Below are positions 25,671 to 34,024 of a stretch of DNA of 64,000 bases, one piece after another. The notes beneath the pieces were generated by a model, which saw only the letters and a list, made by a program, of their open reading frames with translations, made no database searches and was not told the DNA's origin. Positions within the stretch are counted from its first letter, which is position 1. Each line of letters opens with the position of its first letter. Both the position numbers and the translations under genes were made by a program. The DNA comes from Bacillus niameyensis (lineage in GTDB: Bacteria > Bacillota > Bacilli > Bacillales > Bacillaceae_C), in NCBI RefSeq assembly GCF_001375535.1, contig NZ_LN831197.1:3042383-3106382 (forward strand), given 5' to 3'.

Positions 25671-26879
25671 GTGGGATATTACGATGATCACAGCCCAAAT
25701 CGCAGCAATCGAAGGGGTGGAAAATCAGCATTCTTTACGGGGCTTATTGGCGGAATTATTGGTGCCTTATTAGTTGTTATGATTTATCCTAGTGTTGTAG
25801 GACGAGAAGTTAGTAATAAGCAAAATGAAAATGTCGAGGCTATACCAAATGAAGGAAATGCTCCTTCAAAAAACGTTTCACTTAATGTGAAAACAGATGT
25901 CACTGAGGCTATTGAGAGAGCTGGTAAATCTGTTGTAGGTATTACAAATATTCAAGCATCGAGTTTTTGGTCAAATTCCGAAAATCAAGAGGCAGGAGTC
26001 GGATCGGGAGTTATTTATAAGCAGGCGAATGATGTCGTTTATATTGTGACAAATCATCATGTTGTAGAAGGAGCTACACAGCTAGAAGTAACATTGTCCA
26101 ACGGAACAAAAGTGTCCGCAGAATTAAGGGGAAGTGATGTCTGGACGGATTTGGCAGTGGTGGAGGTCAAATCTAACGAAATTGAGGCAGACATGATTTC
26201 TGAATTTGGCGACTCTGATTCGCTAAAAATTGGAGAACCAGTGATGGCCATTGGAAACCCGTTAGGACTCCAATTCTCAGGATCTGTTACACAAGGAATT
26301 ATCTCCGGAGTAAATCGGACAGTGCCTGTTGATATTAATAACGATGGTATTCCAGATTGGCAAGCAGAAGTTATTCAAACTGATGCAGCAATTAATCCAG
26401 GAAATAGTGGAGGAGCACTCGTTAATATTGGCGGGCAAATTGTAGGGATTAATTCAATGAAAATTGCACAAGAGGCGGTAGAGGGAATTGGCTTTTCTAT
26501 TCCAATTAATTATGTCATTCCAGTTATTGAAGATCTTGAAAAGTTTGGAGAAGTAAGAAGGCCTGCAATGGGGGTAACGTTAAGGAATGTTTCAGAAATT
26601 GCTGCTTATCATCAACAACAAACATTAAAGTTACCAAAAGATATTCACGATGGGGTTATGATTGAATCTGTCGTTCCCAATTCACCTGCTGGTCGAGCGG
26701 GACTTAAAGAGTTGGACGTTATTGTAGAAATGGATGGAAATAAAATTGAGGATATACTTCAACTTCGTAAATATTTATATAATGAAAAGAATGTCGGAGA
26801 TTCGCTGACAATCAAATTTTACAGAAATGGAGAAATAAGTGAGGCTACTTTAAAGTTGGCAGAAGAAAATCGAATGTAA
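25671..26879 (+). CDS. htrC: HtrA-like serine protease HtrC (YyxA)
   Basis: The 402-residue membrane-anchored protease degrades misfolded envelope proteins. A cytoplasmic basic stretch is followed by one helix (FFTGLIGGIIGALLVVMIYP), a trypsin-like domain with catalytic H130 (NHHVV), D160 (TDLAV) and S246 (GNSGGAL), and a C-terminal PDZ domain (about 290-390). GTG 25671 gives the family N-terminus MGYYDDH and lies nine bases after AAAGGA; the ATG at 25662 directly abuts that site. Its place after walJ is as in B. subtilis. Confidence 0.95.
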   Translation: MGYYDDHSPNRSNRRGGKSAFFTGLIGGIIGALLVVMIYPSVVGREVSNKQNENVEAIPNEGNAPSKNVSLNVKTDVTEAIERAGKSVVGITNIQASSFWSNSENQEAGVGSGVIYKQANDVVYIVTNHHVVEGATQLEVTLSNGTKVSAELRGSDVWTDLAVVEVKSNEIEADMISEFGDSDSLKIGEPVMAIGNPLGLQFSGSVTQGIISGVNRTVPVDINNDGIPDWQAEVIQTDAAINPGNSGGALVNIGGQIVGINSMKIAQEAVEGIGFSIPINYVIPVIEDLEKFGEVRRPAMGVTLRNVSEIAAYHQQQTLKLPKDIHDGVMIESVVPNSPAGRAGLKELDVIVEMDGNKIEDILQLRKYLYNEKNVGDSLTIKFYRNGEISEATLKLAEENRM

Positions 26880-26887
26880 AGTGGATA

Positions 26888-26920
26888 AAGCAGGAAGGCT
26901 ATTCATTACTTCCTGCTTTT
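26888..26920 (+). terminator. Terminator after htrC
   Basis: AAGCAGGAAG (26888-26897) pairs with CTTCCTGCTT (26909-26918) and continues TTAATG. A DnaA-box sequence begins at 26923, just after it. Confidence 0.75.
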
Positions 26921-26922
26921 AA

Positions 26923-26931
26923 TGTGGATAA
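26923..26931 (-). promoter_or_regulatory. Isolated DnaA box
   Basis: TGTGGATAA on the plus strand is the exact complement of the DnaA box TTATCCACA. It lies between htrC and yyzF, about 220 bp before the larger cluster. Confidence 0.6.
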
Positions 26932-26977
26932 CGTGTATCCTATGGAGTAATGATAAAGCATGAAAGGAATGGAAGTA

Positions 26978-27136
26978 ATGGTTTATTGTTGTAAAGAACA
27001 TGTCGAATTAGCACTAGATGTTATTGTCGATGAATACGAAAAGGCACCTGTGTTAGAGGAAGTGAAAGAAGAGGGTAACTTATCAACAAGCTGTGAATAT
27101 TGTCAAAATCGGGCAGTATATATTGTGGGGAACTAA
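26978..27136 (+). CDS. yyzF: CxxH/CxxC small zinc-ribbon-like protein (YyzF)
   Basis: A 52-residue protein, MVYCCKEHVELALDVIVDEY and onward, with CKEH near the start and CEYC near the end, the two metal-binding pairs that define the CxxH/CxxC (YyzF) family. Function unknown. ATG 26978 lies nine bases after AAAGGA; ATG 26960 and 26969 are in frame but overlap that site. The location after htrC is conserved in Bacillaceae, where rlmH usually follows; here it does not. Confidence 0.88.
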   Translation: MVYCCKEHVELALDVIVDEYEKAPVLEEVKEEGNLSTSCEYCQNRAVYIVGN

Positions 27137-27152
27137 TATTCTTGCACCAAAA

Positions 27153-27241
27153 TGTGGATAGCATCTGTTAATATGTGGATAACTATTGTGTATAACTTGT
27201 TCGTAAAGTGTGAGTAAGCTGTTTATAACATTTGTGGAAAA
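27153..27241 (-). promoter_or_regulatory. DnaA-box cluster
   Basis: Five same-orientation matches to TGTGGATAA (complement of TTATCCACA) lie in 89 bp: 27153 TGTGGATAG (1 mismatch), 27174 TGTGGATAA (exact), 27187 TGTGTATAA (1), 27220 TGTTTATAA (2) and 27233 TGTGGAAAA (1). Two pairs are spaced 13 bp start to start. B. subtilis has origin-proximal DnaA-box clusters outside oriC that titrate DnaA, one of them next to yydA (rlmH), which follows yyzF there. This cluster is at the equivalent place. Binding is inferred. Confidence 0.75.
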
Positions 27242-27261
27242 CTTTAAATTAGTACGAAATG

Positions 27262-27287
27262 CCCCCGTTTTCTAATAAAAGCGGGGG
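27262..27287. terminator. Convergent hairpin between yyzF and the EamA gene
   Basis: CCCCCG (27262-27267) pairs with CGGGGG (27282-27287), with inner TTTT/AAAA pairs; followed on the plus strand by ATTTTCC. It can serve both converging genes. Confidence 0.65.
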
Positions 27288-27293
27288 ATTTTC

Positions 27294-28199
27294 CTATGCA
27301 TTTCCCGTGCTTATTTTTTTACGATTCCGAATGAAAGAGGTATTCCCAATAAAAATACCAAATAACACTAGTATGACGCCGAACCATTGTATGAGATCAA
27401 CCTGTTCTCTTAGAATAAGTGTTGACATAATAACAGCGACAGGAAGTTCAGATGCAGAAAGAATCGTTCCTAAGCTAGGTCCAACACGCGGCATTCCTAT
27501 GGAAAAAAGTAATGGGGGGAGCATAACTCCAAAAAACCCCAATACCAATCCATAAGGGCTAAGCTTCAAAAGAGTGGATGGATCTAGTAGAAAACTTGGT
27601 GGCAAAATAATCATTACAATAATTAAAGCTCCGGATGAGAGCAAAGCACTTTTGAAAATAGGATGGAGCTGATTACCAACTGCTCCACTGACTAAAATAA
27701 AGCTTGAGAAAGATAGTGCGGAGAGCATTCCCCAGCCTAGTCCACTTAAGGAAATAGTTTTTCCTCCTTCGATTATTAATCCTGTTGCAAAAAGGGAACC
27801 AATTAGTAAAATTGCAATGGAAAGCAGTTTACCTTTGTTAGGTTTATGTTTATAAAATATCCACTCAAGTAGAGTACCGATCCAAACAAATTGGAAAAGG
27901 AAGATGATGGCTAGGGAAGCATCTACTGTTTGCAGAGATTGATAATAGAAAATTCCCGTTAAACCCATTGGTAATCCCGAAATTAGAACTTTTATAAAGG
28001 ATAAAATGGAAAGTTTTTGCACTTGTTTCCCAATGAATAATGTACAAACCCAAATAAAAAGTGTTCCAAATAAATACTGACTTCCAGAAACTTCTGCCAT
28101 GGAGAAGCCCGCTGAGTAAGCCATTTTAACAAAAGTTGATAATATTCCATAACAGCATCCGCCGAAAAATACAGCGAGTGCGTATTGCCATGCTTTCAT
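27294..28199 (-). CDS. EamA-family (DMT) transporter
   Basis: The 301-residue protein has ten predicted membrane helices in two EamA repeats (about 5-140 and 150-285), typical of drug/metabolite exporters such as amino-acid or cofactor efflux pumps. The second repeat carries GPSLGTILSASELPVAVIMS. The ATG at 28199 follows AAAGGGG. It stands alone on the minus strand. Substrate cannot be told from sequence. Confidence 0.88.
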   Translation of the reverse strand: MKAWQYALAVFFGGCCYGILSTFVKMAYSAGFSMAEVSGSQYLFGTLFIWVCTLFIGKQVQKLSILSFIKVLISGLPMGLTGIFYYQSLQTVDASLAIIFLFQFVWIGTLLEWIFYKHKPNKGKLLSIAILLIGSLFATGLIIEGGKTISLSGLGWGMLSALSFSSFILVSGAVGNQLHPIFKSALLSSGALIIVMIILPPSFLLDPSTLLKLSPYGLVLGFFGVMLPPLLFSIGMPRVGPSLGTILSASELPVAVIMSTLILREQVDLIQWFGVILVLFGIFIGNTSFIRNRKKISTGNA

Positions 28200-28349
28200 T
28201 GTTACGCCCCTTTACTCTATTCTGCAGAACATGATAGTTACAAAAATTATTATATCGTAAACAGGTTTCACTTTATCAACATTTTTTGTAACTCTTTTCA
28301 ATTGTTTTCGTCAAATAGATTGTATAGATAAAATAAAGGGGAAAAGAAG

Positions 28350-28883
28350 ATGAAGAAATTAATTTTATTATCATTGACACTGTTTACACTTTTAGCTATG
28401 TCTGCTTGTGGGAAGGGGCAAAACAGCAATATATCTTTGGACGAGTTAGTTACCGAAATTAAAGATGCAATGGCTGAGGATCTTAAAGCTAATGGTGTTG
28501 ATGAACCAGTCGTTGATGGACAATTATTAGGTTTTCTAGAGGTTAATTTAACTGATCCTCAACCTGAAGATGAGTATTTCATTGATAAGCTTAAGCTTGA
28601 TAAAAATCTACTAGAAGCGGGTTATGCTATAGCCGCTATGATGAATGTAAATTCTGATGAAATTATTATTTTACAGGCGAAGGATTCATCAAATGTTCAA
28701 GCATTGAAAGAAGCACTTGAAAGTGAACTTGATGCTCAAGTACAAACTTGGGAACAATATTTGCCTGATCAATATGAAAAGGTAAAAAATAATATTATTA
28801 AAACAAAGGGAAATTATTTAATTTATATAACGTATGATCAACCCGAAAAAATTGAAGCGGTTTTTGATAGTAAATTGAAGTGA
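28350..28883 (+). CDS. DUF4358 lipoprotein
   Basis: The 177-residue lipoprotein starts with a signal peptide ending in LAMSAC (Cys at residue 20) and has the DUF4358 domain (about 30-175) with EIIILQAKD and the C-terminal YDQPEKIEAVF segment. Proteins of this family are repeatedly found upstream of MBOAT and DHHW genes, as here, suggesting a role in surface polymer acetylation. ATG 28350 follows AAGGGGAAAAGA. Confidence 0.8.
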   Translation: MKKLILLSLTLFTLLAMSACGKGQNSNISLDELVTEIKDAMAEDLKANGVDEPVVDGQLLGFLEVNLTDPQPEDEYFIDKLKLDKNLLEAGYAIAAMMNVNSDEIIILQAKDSSNVQALKEALESELDAQVQTWEQYLPDQYEKVKNNIIKTKGNYLIYITYDQPEKIEAVFDSKLK

Positions 28884-28892
28884 TGTGTGTAA

Positions 28893-28930
28893 TGGGCCTT
28901 ACATCTTTAGAGGTGTAGGGCACTCCTTTT
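28893..28930 (+). terminator. Possible terminator after the DUF4358 gene
   Basis: GGGCCTTACA pairs imperfectly with GGTGTAGGGC (G-T pairs) and is followed by ACTCCTTTTAGG. It is weak, so read-through into the MBOAT gene is likely. Confidence 0.4.
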
Positions 28931-28950
28931 AGGCATAGGTGGATTGGGAC

Positions 28951-30339
28951 ATGGTATTTAGCAGTTTATTTTTTTTATTTTATTTTCTGCCAGCTACATT
29001 AGCTATTTATTTTATTAGCCCCCAAAAGTTGAAAAATATTGTTCTACTTATTGTAAGTCTATTCTTTTATGCGTGGGGAGAACCTGTTTATATTTGTTTA
29101 ATTCTCTTTTCCGCATTAGTGGATTACATTCTAGGGCGCTTAATCGAGAAATACAGGAGATCACAAAAGTCGAAATGGCTTTTAGTTTCCTCGCTAATCG
29201 TGAATATTGCAGTTTTAGCTTTTTTTAAATATGCTAATTTTCTTATTGAAAATATAAATGTAATCTTTGGCATTGAACTTACCTATTTGAACTTACCTCT
29301 TCCAATTGGAATCTCCTTTTATACATTTCAAACGATGTCTTATATCATTGATGTCTATCGTGGCAGGGTGACTGCACAACGGAGTTTTATCTCTTTTGCC
29401 ATGTATGTTACGTTGTTTCCGCAATTAATTGCTGGTCCCATAGTCCGATATGAATTAATAGAGTCGCAAATGAAGGAAAGAATGATAAATTTCGCCCAAT
29501 TTTCTGATGGCGTAAGATTTTTTATAAAAGGACTTGGGAAAAAGGTGTTGCTTGCGAATAATATTGGATTACTATGGGTTGAAGTTGAAAGTACTGCATT
29601 GTCAGAATTAACATTGGCGATGGCTTGGCTAGGTATAATTGCCTTTTCCTTTCAAATATATTTTGATTTTAGTGGTTACTCTGATATGGCGATTGGGTTA
29701 GGGAAAATGTTTGGGTTTGAATTCCCGAGAAACTTCCATTATCCGTATATATCAAGAAGCATTGCAGAATTTTGGAGAAGATGGCATATAACGTTAGGAA
29801 GCTGGTTTCGAGAATATGTATACATTCCCTTAGGCGGAAATCGAAAAGGGCCGATAAGAATGTATATGAATTTATTACTCGTCTGGATGTTAACGGGATT
29901 TTGGCATGGAGCAAGCTGGAACTTTATTATATGGGGGCTATATTTTGGTATTCTGATTTCTCTTGAAAGGGCCTTTTTGCAAAAAGTATTAAACTATTGT
30001 CATCCGATTTTCCAGCATTTTTATTTTGCCTTCTTCATTTTAATCGGGTGGGTTTTCTTCGTCTTTGAAGATATAAAGATGGGCTGGCAGTTCCTCGGTG
30101 TCATGTTTGGCATTGGAGAAAATGGTTTAATTAATCCAAAGTTTTTTTATCTTTTATTCGCGAATGCAATTCTACTTTTTATTGCATTTGTTGGCTCATT
30201 ACCACGACCACAATTTATCGAGAACATTGTTCAGAGAAATACATTTATAGAAGCATTCATTTATTTTGTAATTTTATTATTTTCCACAGCCTATTTGGCT
30301 GGTGCATCATACAATCCATTTCTATATTTCCGATTTTAA
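28951..30339 (+). CDS. MBOAT-family polysaccharide O-acyltransferase (AlgI/DltB-like)
   Basis: The 462-residue membrane-bound O-acyltransferase has about eleven helices, the motif RRWHITLGSWFREYVYIPLG and the invariant His in GFWHGASWNF (about residues 318-327). AlgI-type MBOAT proteins move acyl groups across the membrane for transfer to exopolysaccharide. ATG 28951 gives the canonical MVFSSLFFLFYFLP N-terminus and follows AGGTGG; the in-frame GTG at 28939 is less likely. The next gene, 12 bp on, is its partner transferase. Confidence 0.9.
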   Translation: MVFSSLFFLFYFLPATLAIYFISPQKLKNIVLLIVSLFFYAWGEPVYICLILFSALVDYILGRLIEKYRRSQKSKWLLVSSLIVNIAVLAFFKYANFLIENINVIFGIELTYLNLPLPIGISFYTFQTMSYIIDVYRGRVTAQRSFISFAMYVTLFPQLIAGPIVRYELIESQMKERMINFAQFSDGVRFFIKGLGKKVLLANNIGLLWVEVESTALSELTLAMAWLGIIAFSFQIYFDFSGYSDMAIGLGKMFGFEFPRNFHYPYISRSIAEFWRRWHITLGSWFREYVYIPLGGNRKGPIRMYMNLLLVWMLTGFWHGASWNFIIWGLYFGILISLERAFLQKVLNYCHPIFQHFYFAFFILIGWVFFVFEDIKMGWQFLGVMFGIGENGLINPKFFYLLFANAILLFIAFVGSLPRPQFIENIVQRNTFIEAFIYFVILLFSTAYLAGASYNPFLYFRF

Positions 30340-30351
30340 AGGAGAAGGAAA

Positions 30352-31470
30352 ATGTTTACTTCAAATAAATGGTTAGTAGGAGTTTTTATAGGTTTTATTG
30401 TCCTGATTGGGATAGGGAATTTTCTATCTAGTGATATAACCTTTTCTGAACAGGAAAATAGAATTCTCACTCAAAAGCCGAGGATAACTTTAGAAAACAT
30501 ATTCTCAGGGAAATATATGATCAATTATGAAGAGTATTTATCTGACCAATTTGTCGGGAAAACAAGTTGGATGGCGATAAAAGCTAAGGCTGAACAGTTG
30601 TTGCTAAAAAAGGAAATCAATGGAGTTTATATTGGGAAGGGTGATTTTCTCTTTGAAAAACGAACAAGCTTAGAAGATCAATTTATTCAAAATCTCGAGC
30701 TTGTTTCTAGTTTTTCTAATTCGGAGAGGTCAGTAACATTGCTCCTTGCTCCGATCTCAGCGGAAATTTACCGAGAAAATCTCCCTAAATTTGCGCCGGC
30801 TTATACACCAGAAAAGGTGGCGGAAGCGATTGAAAAAAATCTTTCTTCAAGCGTAGAAGTAATAGATATCCGCCAGACACTTTTAGACCATAAAAAAGAA
30901 CCGATCTACTACAAAACCGATCATCACTGGACGATGAGAGGGGCTTATTATGCCTATTCGAAGGCTGGAAAAACACTGGGATATCAACCTTATCCTATTA
31001 GTGAGTTTAAAATAGAAACGGTCTCCAATGACTTTTTAGGTACCTATGCTTCTAAGGCACTCGGCTATCAGCTAAAATCTGATCAAATTGAAGTATTTAC
31101 TCCAGAATTTCCGACCTCATATTTCGTCCATTATAAGGATGAGCAAGTAACTAGTGATTCACTTTATGATTGGAGTGCATTGGAAAAGAGGGATAAATAC
31201 TCGTTATTTTTAAGTGGTAATCATAGCCTCATGACGATCCAATCCCATGTAAAAAATGGACGAAAGCTTGCTGTCATTAAAGATTCCTACGCCCATTCCT
31301 TTATCCCATTTTTAGCCAATCATTTTGAAGAAATTCATGTGATTGATTTACGTTATTACCATGCAAGTTTAAAGCAATATTTGCAGGAAAATGAACTAGA
31401 TGAAATTTTACTCTTGTACAATGTGTCGAACTTCGCAAGTGATCGGAATTTGATATGGTTGAAATCGTAA
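30352..31470 (+). CDS. DHHW-family (AlgX/AlgJ-like) O-acetyltransferase partner
   Basis: The 372-residue protein has one N-terminal helix and an extracellular SGNH-like domain with KTDHHWTMRG near residues 190-199 and a Ser in KDSYAHSFIPF near 310, which fit the AlgX/AlgJ catalytic Asp-His and Ser. With the MBOAT protein it would O-acetylate an extracellular polysaccharide. ATG 30352 follows AAAGGAGAAGG. Which polymer is modified is unknown; no polymerase genes lie beside it. Confidence 0.85.
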   Translation: MFTSNKWLVGVFIGFIVLIGIGNFLSSDITFSEQENRILTQKPRITLENIFSGKYMINYEEYLSDQFVGKTSWMAIKAKAEQLLLKKEINGVYIGKGDFLFEKRTSLEDQFIQNLELVSSFSNSERSVTLLLAPISAEIYRENLPKFAPAYTPEKVAEAIEKNLSSSVEVIDIRQTLLDHKKEPIYYKTDHHWTMRGAYYAYSKAGKTLGYQPYPISEFKIETVSNDFLGTYASKALGYQLKSDQIEVFTPEFPTSYFVHYKDEQVTSDSLYDWSALEKRDKYSLFLSGNHSLMTIQSHVKNGRKLAVIKDSYAHSFIPFLANHFEEIHVIDLRYYHASLKQYLQENELDEILLLYNVSNFASDRNLIWLKS

Positions 31471-31499
31471 AAGGTTAGGAGCGACTGGTCAATTGGATT

Positions 31500-31529
31500 A
31501 CTTTGCAAGTGATGCTTGCAAAGTTATTT
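31500..31529 (+). terminator. Terminator of the acetylation genes
   Basis: ACTTTGCAAG (31500-31509), loop TGAT, CTTGCAAAGT (31514-31523), then TATTTG. Stem perfect, T run short. Confidence 0.65.
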
Positions 31530-31621
31530 GTATATATTCAAGAATGACTTTATAGAAAAGGAATAGTTGATTAGATATACTGAGATCACGATGCATCGAC
31601 TATAAGAATCGAGGTTTAGAA

Positions 31622-32428
31622 ATGAGCGCGAAAATGGGAGAAAATATCATAGGAATAAATATTTGTATGTTACGTAAAAACTTAGGTATGACCCAAACAG
31701 CATTAGCAGAAAACATGAATGTTACCCATCAAGCTGTTTCTCAATGGGAACGGGGAGATACGATACCTGATGTGATGTCATTGCCGTTACTAGCAGAAGT
31801 CTTACAGGTTCCAATTAATAGACTTTTTAGTAAAACTGAAAACAATTATGAATCTGAATCAGAGTTAAAGAAAGAAGGCCAGGATAGGGGAATTTCAGGA
31901 AACTACGAGAAGGGCTATAAAGTTCAGCTCCTAAAAGACGGCGTTTTATTGAAAGAAGAAGAGGTCCCGGAAATGATGTCTAAAAGAATTGTTCTAGCTA
32001 TTGAAGGAAACGTAGATAGTGATATTACTTGTTGCGGGTCGGTAGAAGTCGCTGCTACTGTAAACGGCGATATAGTAACTTGCAGGGATGTTCAGGTACA
32101 TGGAGATGCTAACGGTGATATTGCATCACAAGGAATAGTGAATGTATCTGGAGATGCTAATGGGGATGTTGCAACACAGGCGACGGTAAACATATTTGGA
32201 AATGCCAATGGAGACATTGCGTCGGGCAATTCAGTAACAATTAGTGGAGCTGTGCAAGGTGACGTAAGTGCTGACACAGTATCTGTAGAGGGAAATATTA
32301 ACGGTGATTGTTCCGTAGCAAACAAGTTGGAGGTTAGTGGCGATATTATAGGTGATATTAGTTGCGCGACAAATACAACAGTTTATATTGAGGGTAACGT
32401 AGAGGGGGATGTAGAGAGACAGTATTGA
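31622..32428 (+). CDS. XRE-type HTH protein fused to a bactofilin-like beta-helix
   Basis: The 268-residue protein has an N-terminal XRE/Cro helix-turn-helix (about 8-65, MTQTALAENMNVTHQAVSQW), a linker, and from about residue 128 to the end a series of short repeats built on GD-NGDI and V-VSGDANGD, the pattern of polymer-forming bactofilin domains. At least eight repeats are visible. Bactofilins self-assemble into filaments, so this protein may bind DNA and polymerise; that is inference. ATG 31622 follows ATCGAGG. It is alone between terminators. Two Cys lie together in the first repeat (DITCCGS). Confidence 0.8.
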   Translation: MSAKMGENIIGINICMLRKNLGMTQTALAENMNVTHQAVSQWERGDTIPDVMSLPLLAEVLQVPINRLFSKTENNYESESELKKEGQDRGISGNYEKGYKVQLLKDGVLLKEEEVPEMMSKRIVLAIEGNVDSDITCCGSVEVAATVNGDIVTCRDVQVHGDANGDIASQGIVNVSGDANGDVATQATVNIFGNANGDIASGNSVTISGAVQGDVSADTVSVEGNINGDCSVANKLEVSGDIIGDISCATNTTVYIEGNVEGDVERQY

Positions 32429-32511
32429 CAACGATACCATCAGCCGAAATGCCGGAGCGGCGACCAATTGAATATGTGAAAATCAAGAAGCTGCTCAGTA
32501 AAAAGGAGCCT

Positions 32512-32551
32512 AAGGAAGCCGTTGATGGACCCTTTTGGGCTTCCTTTTTGT
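32512..32551. terminator. Terminator between the HTH-bactofilin gene and the DUF1836 gene
   Basis: AAGGAAGCC (32512-32520) pairs with GGCTTCCTT (32538-32546), followed by TTTGTTTTT. It sits between convergent genes. Confidence 0.82.
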
Positions 32552-32558
32552 TTTTATT

Positions 32559-33140
32559 CTACGCATTTCCCTCTTCATCTAAAATATCATCCACTAACTT
32601 CTCCGCTGCTCGTCGATATAAGTTACTCGTGCTGACAAGGGAAGCAATTAATAAAGTTCGCTCTAATTCTGTATTGTTTTTACTCTCAACCTTTCCCATT
32701 TCCTTTTTTACTTCCTCCATTTTGTGGAAGAGATCATCTTTAAAAGTATCTATCATCTTTGAATAAAGCTCTAAGTAGCCTTCATAAAATCCTTCCAAGT
32801 CCAATTTTGAACTAGAAACTCCCTTATTTAGTACCCGAAGTGAATCCTTAATATCATTAATTGATAAGGCACCTTTAAGCTGATAAATAAGACTAATTAA
32901 CATAATGTGTTCCCGGGAGTACTTTTTATTGCTAACGGGGAAAAAGAGTTTCCCTTTTGCGTAATTATTGATCATAGTCTTCGTTAATATTTTTTCCTTT
33001 TCGTTCCGTTTGGATTCACAAAAACTATTCTCAAAAAGCTCAATGACTTGATCGATATATAAATCCATTTTTGGAATATCAGCAAGGGATATATGATTGT
33101 CTAAGGCTAAGCTTTCAATTAGTTCATCGGTATTTTTCAA
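32559..33140 (-). CDS. DUF1836 protein (MerR-like HTH)
   Basis: A 193-residue protein of the DUF1836 family. A winged HTH-like part covers about residues 20-110 (YIDQVIELFENSF, MINNYAKGKLFFPVSNKKYS, HIMLISLIYQLKGALSINDI) and a helical C-terminal part follows. Members are thought to be regulators; no target is known. The start is uncertain: TTG 33140 lies eight bases after GGTGG, while TTG 33155 or GTG 33152 extend it by a few residues without a clear ribosome binding site. It shares its upstream region with the divergent TrhA-like gene. Confidence 0.75.
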   Translation of the reverse strand: MKNTDELIESLALDNHISLADIPKMDLYIDQVIELFENSFCESKRNEKEKILTKTMINNYAKGKLFFPVSNKKYSREHIMLISLIYQLKGALSINDIKDSLRVLNKGVSSSKLDLEGFYEGYLELYSKMIDTFKDDLFHKMEEVKKEMGKVESKNNTELERTLLIASLVSTSNLYRRAAEKLVDDILDEEGNA

Positions 33141-33206
33141 AATAAGTACCACCAATCTATACTCTTAATAATCTTATTTTATCGTAAAACTAATGATAGG
33201 TAAACA

Positions 33207-33235
33207 TTGACTACAAGAGGTAATGTGTGTATTAT
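33207..33235 (+). promoter_or_regulatory. Sigma-A promoter of the hemolysin-III family gene
   Basis: TTGACT (33207-33212), 17 bp spacer, TATTAT (33230-33235), both close to consensus. An inverted repeat follows immediately after the predicted start site. Confidence 0.75.
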
Positions 33236-33237
33236 AG

Positions 33238-33259
33238 TATGTAGTTATCGAAACTACGT
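33238..33259 (+). promoter_or_regulatory. Inverted repeat just downstream of the promoter
   Basis: ATGTAGTT-ATCGA-AACTACGT forms an 8 bp imperfect dyad directly after the -10, at the expected place of a repressor operator or 5' stem-loop. No regulator is assigned. Confidence 0.4.
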
Positions 33260-33280
33260 AAAGAGATAAGGGGATTTAAA

Positions 33281-33928
33281 ATGACACAATTTATTCGAGA
33301 ACCTTTTAATGCATTATCTCACTTGGCAGGGGCGCTTCTTTCGGTAGTTGGTTTGATTTTGATGGTTATAAAAGTTTCTTTAAATGGTGGCTCCGCCTTA
33401 CAATTAGGTGCAGCTATTATGTTTGGAGTAAGTTTGATTTTACTTTACTCGGCTTCAACGACCTACCATTTAGTCATTGCAAAGGACAAGGTTATCGCTT
33501 TTCTCCGAAGGTTTGATCATTCGATGATATTTGCCTTAATTGCTGGCTCCTATGCGCCATTCTGTCTAATTTCATTAAAAGGGAAAATGGGCTGGATTGT
33601 GTTTTCGATTGTTGCGGTTATTGCACTAAGTGGAATTTTATTTAAGATGGTTTGGTTCAATTGTCCAAGATGGCTTTCTACAGTTCTTTATATTGCTCTA
33701 GGTTGGGTGATCGTCATTGCGATTGTTCCTTTAAGTTCTAATTTAGGGCCTGGCGGATTATTCCTTCTTATCTTTGGCGGAATATTGTATACGATCGGCG
33801 GAGTTATTTATGGGCTTAAACCAAAATTTTTAGAAATGAAACATTTAGGCTTCCATGAAATTTTCCATTTGTTCATTCTTGCCGGCAGCTTGTGCCACTT
33901 CTTTTCTGTTTATTATTTTGTATTATAG
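33281..33928 (+). CDS. Hemolysin III / TrhA (PAQR) family membrane protein
   Basis: The 215-residue protein has seven predicted helices and the PAQR motifs: FNALSHLAGA near residue 8, TTYHL near 60, RRFDHSMIF near 75 and the C-terminal HEIFHLFILAGSLCHFFSVY. Members may act as zinc-dependent hydrolases and affect membrane-lipid and energy homeostasis; haemolytic activity was found in the first Bacillus homologue. ATG 33281 follows GATAAGGGG. Single gene with its own promoter and terminator. Confidence 0.92.
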   Translation: MTQFIREPFNALSHLAGALLSVVGLILMVIKVSLNGGSALQLGAAIMFGVSLILLYSASTTYHLVIAKDKVIAFLRRFDHSMIFALIAGSYAPFCLISLKGKMGWIVFSIVAVIALSGILFKMVWFNCPRWLSTVLYIALGWVIVIAIVPLSSNLGPGGLFLLIFGGILYTIGGVIYGLKPKFLEMKHLGFHEIFHLFILAGSLCHFFSVYYFVL

Positions 33929-33935
33929 TTTGACT

Positions 33936-33968
33936 AAAAAGGCTATTGTCCTGAACAATAGTCTTTTT
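33936..33968 (+). terminator. Terminator after the TrhA-like gene
   Basis: AAAAAGGCTATTGT, loop CCTGA, ACAATAGTCTTTTTT. Strong stem and T run. Confidence 0.9.
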
Positions 33969-34024
33969 TGCAGGGATTTATTTTTAGTTGTCAAATAAAT
34001 ATAAAGGAAAGGAAGGTGGATCCT

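Noticed and set aside
32092-32467. ORFs antisense to the HTH-bactofilin gene
   Set aside because: They mirror the periodic beta-helix codons and have no initiation signals.
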